Source: Candidatus Omnitrophota bacterium | GTDB lineage: Bacteria > Omnitrophota > Koll11 > Aquiviventales > Aquiviventaceae | Direction: 5' to 3' | Assembly: GCA_023247285.1 (NCBI GenBank) | Contig: JAHFGU010000035.1 | Span: forward strand, 1-11,118 | Length of the DNA stretch: 11,118 nucleotides | Part shown: positions 6,910 through 11,118 of the stretch, in pieces | Position numbering within the stretch: the first letter of the stretch is position 1 | Layout: every line of letters begins with the position of its first letter | Notes under the pieces: model-generated | What the model was told of the DNA's origin: nothing | Database searches by the model: none | Seen by the model: the letters and a program-made list of their open reading frames with translations, nothing else | Program-made: the position numbers and the translations under genes

Positions 6910-7908
6910 ATGCGGGTCGTGTATCTGGGCAATCAGGATATCGGCGTCCGGTGCCTGCAGGAGCTCGTGGACAGCGGGCACGACGTGGCCGCGGTCTTCG
7001 TGCCGCCGCCGGGATACTGGGAACGGATTTCTGGCGCGCGCCGGGAGCCGGTGTGGTACGCCTCGGTCGAGGAGGCGGCGCGCCACGCCGGCCTGCCGGT
7101 CCACAGCCCGCGAGACATCAGCGCGCCGGAGATGGTGGCCCTCATCCGGTCGCTGCGTCCGGATGTGCTGTTTTCCATTTCCTGGGATCAGATGGTCTGC
7201 CGGGACATCTTGGCCGTCCCGCCGGCCGGTTGCTTCAATCTGCACTTCGGCTTGCTGCCGGAGAACCGGGGGCACGCCCCGGTGAATTGGGCGGTGATGC
7301 GCGGCTATACGCGGACAGGCGTCACCATGCATGCGATGACCGATCAACCCGATGCCGGCGACATTGTCGGGCAGCGCACCGTGGAGATCCGGTTCGAGGA
7401 TACCGCCCGGGATGTGTATCTGCGGCTGCTCGAGGCGGCGCCGGCGCTCTTTCGAGAGGTCGTCGCCGCGATCGCGGAGCGACGTCTGATCCGAACGCCC
7501 CAAGCGCCGGCGCTGGCGACCTACGGGCCTCGCCGGCGGCCGGCGGACGGCCTCATCGATTGGAGCCGGCCGGCGTATGATCTCTATAATTTCATCCGCG
7601 CGCTCACCCATCCCTATCCCGGCGCCTTCACGTTCCTTCAGGAGAGGAAGCTGTTCATCTGGACGGCCCGGTTGTATGAGCACGCGCACAAGGCAGGCGA
7701 GCCAGGGCGGCTGGTGCCGACGCTGGGCCACGACGGCGTTCGCGTGGCTGCCGGCGTCGGCTCCGTCCTGCTATGCCGGGTGCAGCTTGAGGGGGACGAC
7801 GAAACCGAGGCGGGAGCCCTGCTGGTCAGCGGGCGCCTCGCGGCCGGGGAACGGCTCGGCGCGACACCGTCGTCGTTCCCCATACTGACAGGCGATGTTG
7901 CGCTATAG
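6910..7908 (+). CDS. Sugar N-formyltransferase (first copy, Fmt/ArnA-like)
   Basis: Expected to move a formyl group from N10-formyltetrahydrofolate to an amino group of a nucleotide sugar. The protein has 332 residues. The N-terminal Rossmann half starts MRVVYLGNQDIGVRCL. The catalytic Asn-His-Asp set is visible: N110 and H112 in FNLHFGLLPENRGHAPVNWA, and D148 in TDQPDAGDIVGQ. Asn to His is two residues and His to Asp 36, the spacing of the ArnA formyltransferase (N102, H104, D140). A C-terminal OB-like domain begins after about residue 205 (DGLIDWSRPAYDLYNFIRAL, then PYPGAFTF), as in methionyl-tRNA formyltransferase and ArnA. The operon makes tRNA formylation very unlikely, and an amino-sugar substrate is inferred: the 4-amine left by the aminotransferase, or an amine on the nonulosonate. 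Start ATG 6910 follows the upstream TAA by five bases, the only non-overlapping junction. Its 3' end overlaps the radical SAM gene by 14 bases. Confidence 0.9.
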   Translation: MRVVYLGNQDIGVRCLQELVDSGHDVAAVFVPPPGYWERISGARREPVWYASVEEAARHAGLPVHSPRDISAPEMVALIRSLRPDVLFSISWDQMVCRDILAVPPAGCFNLHFGLLPENRGHAPVNWAVMRGYTRTGVTMHAMTDQPDAGDIVGQRTVEIRFEDTARDVYLRLLEAAPALFREVVAAIAERRLIRTPQAPALATYGPRRRPADGLIDWSRPAYDLYNFIRALTHPYPGAFTFLQERKLFIWTARLYEHAHKAGEPGRLVPTLGHDGVRVAAGVGSVLLCRVQLEGDDETEAGALLVSGRLAAGERLGATPSSFPILTGDVAL

Positions 7909-8917
7909 CGCCGACGGAAAGGCTCGCGACCCATTCACCGGTATCTACGGGTCCCAGGAGTGGCTGTTCCCATACGAGCACCGGGACCGCTTCACCTTTC
8001 CGCGCATCATCACCGTGGAGCCGACGAATCACTGCAACAATGACTGCCTCTACTGCTCGCGCCAGCTCATGACCCGGCCCAAGGGGTTTATGGCGCTCGA
8101 GACCATGGAGAAAATCGCCCGGGAGGCCGGCGGGCAGTCCGCGCCGGTGGCGATCCGCTTCGGCGGGATGGGAGAGCCGCTGCTGCACCCGAAGTTCGTC
8201 GAGTTGGTCAGGACCGCCAAGTCCCACGGCGTCCTGACCTTCACATTCACGAACGGCCGGTTCCTGACGGAGAAACGGATGGCGCAGCTCATCGAGGCCG
8301 GCCTGGATGAGATCCGCTTTTCCTCCGCCGGCCTGGATGCCGAAACCCACGACGCCGTGCGTCTAAAGAGCGACTACCACCGGGACTTCCTGCAGAAGAT
8401 CCGGCTGGCGCGGCGCCTGCGCGACCACGCACCGGGGCGCACGCCGTATCTGTCCGTGCTGACCCATGTGCTCGTGAAGGGCGCGAACGAGACGGCCGAC
8501 GCCGCGCGGTACGCCGACTTCCTCCTCCAGTGGGTGGACAAGGTCGCCATCGACCTCACGGACTACAGCCATGTACAAGATGTGGAGCGGGCCAAGCCGT
8601 TGTTCGAGACGTCCGGGGTCCGGCGCGTGTACCAGCCATGCGTGGAGCTCCTGATCCGCAAGGCGGTCTGGTGGGACGGGACCGTGGTGTGCTGCGACAA
8701 CTACTGGGATGCCAGCGTGGAGGCGATGGTGCTGGGAAACCTCAATGCCGGCGACACCATCGCCAGCTGCTACGCATCGCCGAAGATGCGGCAGCTGCTC
8801 GCCGACCTCGGCCACGCGCCGCTCCGCCACGCCGCCTACCCCGTCTGCCGGAATTGCTACCGGGTCACCGACCGGTACGAGCCCATGAAGTTGGAACTGC
8901 TGCAGCAGGGGGCATGA
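7895..8917 (+). CDS. Radical SAM enzyme with SPASM/Twitch-like C-terminal cysteines
   Basis: The protein has 340 residues. The [4Fe-4S]-SAM motif CNNDCLYC (C47, C51, C54; C-x3-C-x2-C) follows the first strand TVEPTNHC. GGMGEPLLHP at 90-99 is the 'GGEP'-type SAM-binding strand. FTNGRFLT at 118-125 and EIRFSSAGLDAETHDAVR at 139-156 fit the barrel. The C-terminal part has C249 (QPCVELLIRKAVWWDGTVVCCDNYWD), C266/C267, C292 and the pair C318-x2-C321 (PVCRNCYR), consistent with an auxiliary Fe-S cluster of SPASM or Twitch type. Known relatives include peptide-maturing enzymes and enzymes that oxidise, epimerise or dehydrate sugars in aminoglycoside pathways (BtrN, NeoN, AprD4). No precursor peptide gene is nearby, so a sugar substrate is the better inference. 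The ATG at 7895 lies inside the upstream formyltransferase gene (14-base overlap). ATGA couples it to the second formyltransferase. Confidence 0.92.
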   Translation: MLRYSADGKARDPFTGIYGSQEWLFPYEHRDRFTFPRIITVEPTNHCNNDCLYCSRQLMTRPKGFMALETMEKIAREAGGQSAPVAIRFGGMGEPLLHPKFVELVRTAKSHGVLTFTFTNGRFLTEKRMAQLIEAGLDEIRFSSAGLDAETHDAVRLKSDYHRDFLQKIRLARRLRDHAPGRTPYLSVLTHVLVKGANETADAARYADFLLQWVDKVAIDLTDYSHVQDVERAKPLFETSGVRRVYQPCVELLIRKAVWWDGTVVCCDNYWDASVEAMVLGNLNAGDTIASCYASPKMRQLLADLGHAPLRHAAYPVCRNCYRVTDRYEPMKLELLQQGA

Positions 8918-9963
8918 CGGCCATGGCGCTGAGGCCGCACAGCTTCGGTCCGATCGATGCCGTCATGTTCTTCGGGGCTGGCACGGTCCTGACGCGCACC
9001 GTGCAGGATCTGCTGGGCGCGTGGCCCCTCTGTGTCGTCACCGGGCCTCGGCTGTTAGGAACCGCATCCCACGACCCCGGGGTGAGTTTGGAGCGATTCC
9101 TGGCGACCCGCCGCGTCCGGCTGGAGGTCTGTGAGGACGTGAATGACGCCCCGCAGGTTGACGGGCTGATCACCAAGACCACGCTCGGGATTTCCCTCGG
9201 CGCGCCCTGGATGTTTCGGGCCCGGCTCATCGAGGCGTTTCGCGGCCGGCTGATCAACAGCCACTATTCCCGCCTGCCTCAGGATCGGGGGGGCGGGGGA
9301 TTTTCGTGGCGGATCATGCGCGGCCAACGGATGGGGGGCGAGACCTTTCACCTGGTCACGGAAGCCGTCGATGCCGGCCCCATCGTGAAGTCGTGCGCCT
9401 ACACGTTTCCCCCCGCGTGCGCCACGCCGGCGGGATTTCAGGCGTACGCCGCGATGCGCACGTACCGGCTGCTCGCGGAGCTGCTCGCGGAGATTGCGCG
9501 GGGGCAGGCGGTGGCCCTGATCCCGCAGGACGAGCGGCGCAGCTCCTATTGGCCGCGCCTGAACACGGAGCAGCACGCCTATGTGGATTGGTCCTGGGGT
9601 CTCCAAGACATCGAACGATTCATTCAGGCGTTCGATGATCCCTATGCCGGCGCCGCCACATTTATGCGCGGGCAGCGTGTCCGTCTGAAGCAGGCGGCCG
9701 CCCATGCGGCCGACGGGACGTTTCATCCGTTTCAGTCCGGTCTGATCTATCGCGTGGCGGCGGACCACGTCGTGGTCGCCGCGCGTGAAGGATCGCTGGT
9801 GATCCGGCAGGTGCTCACCGACGAGGGCCGCTCGATCCTGCCGTCCATGCGCGTGGGCGACCGCTTGTACACGCCCGCGGAGTGCCTCGAACAAGCCAGG
9901 CGCACGCGGGTCTTCTACTCGGCGACCGGCCTGGCGCCGGCCGCCACCGGGGCGGCGCGCTGA
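8914..9963 (+). CDS. Second, divergent formyltransferase-family protein
   Basis: The protein has 349 residues. It keeps the catalytic set of the formyltransferase fold: N115 and H117 in LINSHYSRLPQDRG, and D153 in TEAVDAGPIVKS. The His-to-Asp spacing is 36, identical to the first copy and to ArnA. A C-terminal domain is present (YVDWSWGLQDIERFIQAFDD, then PYAGAATFMRGQRVRL), in the same order as in the first copy. It differs in having a longer N-terminus (MTAMALRPHSFGPIDAVMFF), an unusual glycine-rich stretch right after the active-site loop (DRGGGGF at 124-130) in place of RGHAP, and no obvious close relation to the first copy beyond the motifs. A distinct acceptor amine is inferred, though loss of formyl transfer or another one-carbon reaction is possible. 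It starts at ATG 8914 within the upstream stop (ATGA). Its stop shares a base with the next start (TGATG). The 12-base tandem repeat at 9469-9492 codes for LLAELLAE. Confidence 0.85.
   Translation: MTAMALRPHSFGPIDAVMFFGAGTVLTRTVQDLLGAWPLCVVTGPRLLGTASHDPGVSLERFLATRRVRLEVCEDVNDAPQVDGLITKTTLGISLGAPWMFRARLIEAFRGRLINSHYSRLPQDRGGGGFSWRIMRGQRMGGETFHLVTEAVDAGPIVKSCAYTFPPACATPAGFQAYAAMRTYRLLAELLAEIARGQAVALIPQDERRSSYWPRLNTEQHAYVDWSWGLQDIERFIQAFDDPYAGAATFMRGQRVRLKQAAAHAADGTFHPFQSGLIYRVAADHVVVAAREGSLVIRQVLTDEGRSILPSMRVGDRLYTPAECLEQARRTRVFYSATGLAPAATGAAR
9469..9492 (+). repeat. Exact 12-base tandem duplication
   Basis: CTGCTCGCGGAG occurs twice in direct succession inside the second formyltransferase gene and codes for LLAE twice in a helix. 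Twelve bases keep the frame, so a change in copy number would alter helix length without breaking the protein. Most likely it is a simple replication-slippage duplication. Confidence 0.6.
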
Positions 9964-11111
9964 TGCGGTATTGCACGCGGTGCGTCTATCCGGCCGCCTC
10001 GGCGCTGCCGTTGGCCTTCGACGAGCAGGGCGTCTGCAGCGGCTGCCGCGTCCATGATCAGAAGCGGCGCATCGACTGGGCGCAACGGGGCCTGATGCTG
10101 CGCGAGCTGCTGGAGGAGTACCGCTCCAAGGACGGCAGCAACTACGATTGTATCATCGCGGTCAGCGGCGGCAAGGACAGCTACTACCAGACCCACCTGA
10201 TCACGAAGGTGTGCGGGATGCGGCCCTTGCTCGTCACGTACCACGGCAACAACTACCTCCCGGTGGGCGAACGGAACGTGCGCCGGATGCGGGAGGTCTT
10301 CGGGGTGGACCACGTCATCTTCAGCCCCGGGGTGGACACGCTCGTCAAACTGAACCGGCTTGGCTTTAGGCTGATGGGCGACATGAACTGGCACAACCAC
10401 TGCGGCATTTATACCTACCCGATTCAGGCGGCGGTCAGGCTCAAGATCCCGCTGGTGTTCTACGGAGAGCACGGCCAGGTCGATTTGGCCGGCATGTACT
10501 CGCTGACGGACATGGTGGAGCTGACGGCCCGGTTCGTGCACGAGTACGTCAAGCGCGGGTTCGATTGGACGGACATGATGGAAGGCACCGAGCAGCTGAC
10601 GCCCCAGGAGCTGCTGTGGGCGCGGTATCCCTCGGACGCGGAAATTGAGCAGGTCGGCGTGCGCGGCATCTTTCTGGGCAATTACGTCCAGTGGGACGGC
10701 AATGAGAACGCGAAGCTGGCGATGGAGCGCTACGGCTGGGAAGCCTCGCCGGAGCCGTTCGACCGGACCTACCGGCGCATTTCCAACCTCGATGACATGC
10801 ATGAGAACGGGGTGCACGACTACCTCAAGTACATCAAGTTCGGCTACGGGCGCGCCACCGACCACGCGTGCAAGGATATCCGGTTAGGTATGATGACGCG
10901 CGAGCAGGGCATCGAGATGGTGCGCCGCTACGACCACGTCAAGCCGCGCGACCTCCAGCGGTGGCTGGCGTACGTCGGCATGACCGAGGACGAGTTCGAC
11001 CGCGTCGCGGACACGTTCCGCGACCCCCGGGTCTGGTGCAAGGACGCCGAGGGCCGGTGGGTGAAGGGCAACCTCTGGGATGCGCCCGCACCCAGCGCGG
11101 TGCTGTCATGA
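9963..11111 (+). CDS. N-acetyl sugar amidotransferase (WbpG/PseA/LegX-like, PP-loop)
   Basis: Expected to convert an N-acyl group on a sugar to an amidine (acetamidino or, here, possibly formamidino) using ATP and ammonia. The protein has 382 residues, normal for the family. Two CxxC pairs at the N-terminus (C4/C7 in MRYCTRCVYP and C25/C28 in GVCSGCRVH) look like a zinc site. The ATP-pyrophosphatase loop is AVSGGKDSYYQ at 66-76. MNWHNHCGIYTYPIQ at 141-155, FYGEHGQ at 166-172, FLGNYVQWD and YLKYIKFGYGRATDHA are the usual family stretches. In the WbpG system ammonia comes from a HisH-like glutaminase with a HisF-like partner; the next gene, just beginning at 11108, could be one of these. The ATG shares a base with the upstream stop (TGATG). 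The choice between pseudaminic, legionaminic and mannuronic types cannot be made by eye. Confidence 0.93.
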   Translation: MRYCTRCVYPAASALPLAFDEQGVCSGCRVHDQKRRIDWAQRGLMLRELLEEYRSKDGSNYDCIIAVSGGKDSYYQTHLITKVCGMRPLLVTYHGNNYLPVGERNVRRMREVFGVDHVIFSPGVDTLVKLNRLGFRLMGDMNWHNHCGIYTYPIQAAVRLKIPLVFYGEHGQVDLAGMYSLTDMVELTARFVHEYVKRGFDWTDMMEGTEQLTPQELLWARYPSDAEIEQVGVRGIFLGNYVQWDGNENAKLAMERYGWEASPEPFDRTYRRISNLDDMHENGVHDYLKYIKFGYGRATDHACKDIRLGMMTREQGIEMVRRYDHVKPRDLQRWLAYVGMTEDEFDRVADTFRDPRVWCKDAEGRWVKGNLWDAPAPSAVLS

Positions 11112-11118
11112 GGCCGCA
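11108..11118 (+). CDS. Start of the next gene (first three codons only)
   Basis: ATG at 11108 overlaps the amidotransferase stop in the ATGA arrangement used elsewhere in this operon, and the frame then reads M-R-P before the window ends. The product cannot be read. By family context (WbpG works with HisH and HisF homologues) a HisH-like glutamine amidotransferase subunit is the first thing to expect; this is inference only. Confidence 0.4.

Noticed and set aside
6403..7731. Long open frame of about 442 codons on the minus strand
   Set aside because: It lies opposite the cytidylyltransferase and first formyltransferase, which have clear motifs. The antisense product shows low-complexity Arg/Ser/Ala stretches and no domain.
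6910..7908. First formyltransferase as a methionyl-tRNA formyltransferase (fmt)
   Set aside because: The fold and catalytic residues fit, but it is embedded in a sugar operon, has the LHFGLLPENRG loop variant, and is not next to def or other translation genes.
9287..9299. G7-C-G5 tract in the second formyltransferase, and a G7 run at 4254-4260 in the aminotransferase, as possible phase-variation sites
   Set aside because: Seven bases is short for a contingency tract, both frames are intact, and such runs are common at this GC content. Read-level length variation would be needed to reopen this.
1..11118. tRNA, rRNA, CRISPR arrays, insertion sequences, riboswitches, promoters or terminators
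   Set aside because: I saw no spaced repeats, transposase, inverted terminal repeats, hairpin with T-run or RNA gene. Coding sequence fills essentially the whole window.

Overview
The window is a single-direction, tightly packed accessory operon on the + strand of a high-GC bacterium. Codons mostly end in G or C, and long shadow frames are open on the opposite strand. Nothing in the window fixes the species. The gene content (nonulosonate synthase, cytidylyltransferase, sugar aminotransferase, sugar amidotransferase) points to a bacterium that makes a sialic-acid-like sugar for a surface glycan such as an O-antigen, capsule or glycosylated flagellin. An uncultivated lineage is plausible but is only a guess.

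Layout: the window opens in the 3' end of an extended-SDR nucleotide-sugar enzyme (1-204). A large unrecognised protein follows, resembling GT-B surface polysaccharide proteins (201-2168). Next come a complete NAD-dependent SDR epimerase/dehydratase (2165-3163), a PLP-dependent DegT/DnrJ/EryC1/StrS sugar aminotransferase (3156-4355), a NeuB-family PEP-condensing nonulosonate synthase with a C-terminal SAF domain (4348-5394), a DUF692/MNIO-like TIM-barrel protein (5388-6215), an SpsF-type cytidylyltransferase (6215-6904), a first formyltransferase (6910-7908), a radical SAM/SPASM-type enzyme (7895-8917), a second, divergent formyltransferase (8914-9963) and a PP-loop N-acetyl sugar amidotransferase of the WbpG/PseA/LegX type (9963-11111). 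The first bases of another gene lie at 11108-11118. Ten of the eleven junctions overlap by 1-14 bases and the other leaves a 5-base gap. There is no intergenic space for an internal promoter or terminator and no stretch of 300 bases without a gene.

How the genes may work together (inference): an SDR makes a 4-keto-6-deoxy nucleotide sugar. The aminotransferase puts an amine on C4. One or both formyltransferases cap free amines with formyl groups, taking the place that acetyltransferases (PseH/LegH) have in the known pseudaminic and legionaminic pathways. NeuB condenses the freed hexosamine with phosphoenolpyruvate to a nine-carbon sugar, and the cytidylyltransferase activates it with CMP. The amidotransferase would turn an N-acyl group into an amidine. 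The radical SAM and MNIO-like proteins have no standard role in such pathways and are the most likely source of new chemistry. No hydrolysing 2-epimerase, UDP-sugar hydrolase or acetyltransferase is visible here, so those steps must lie outside the window or be done differently.
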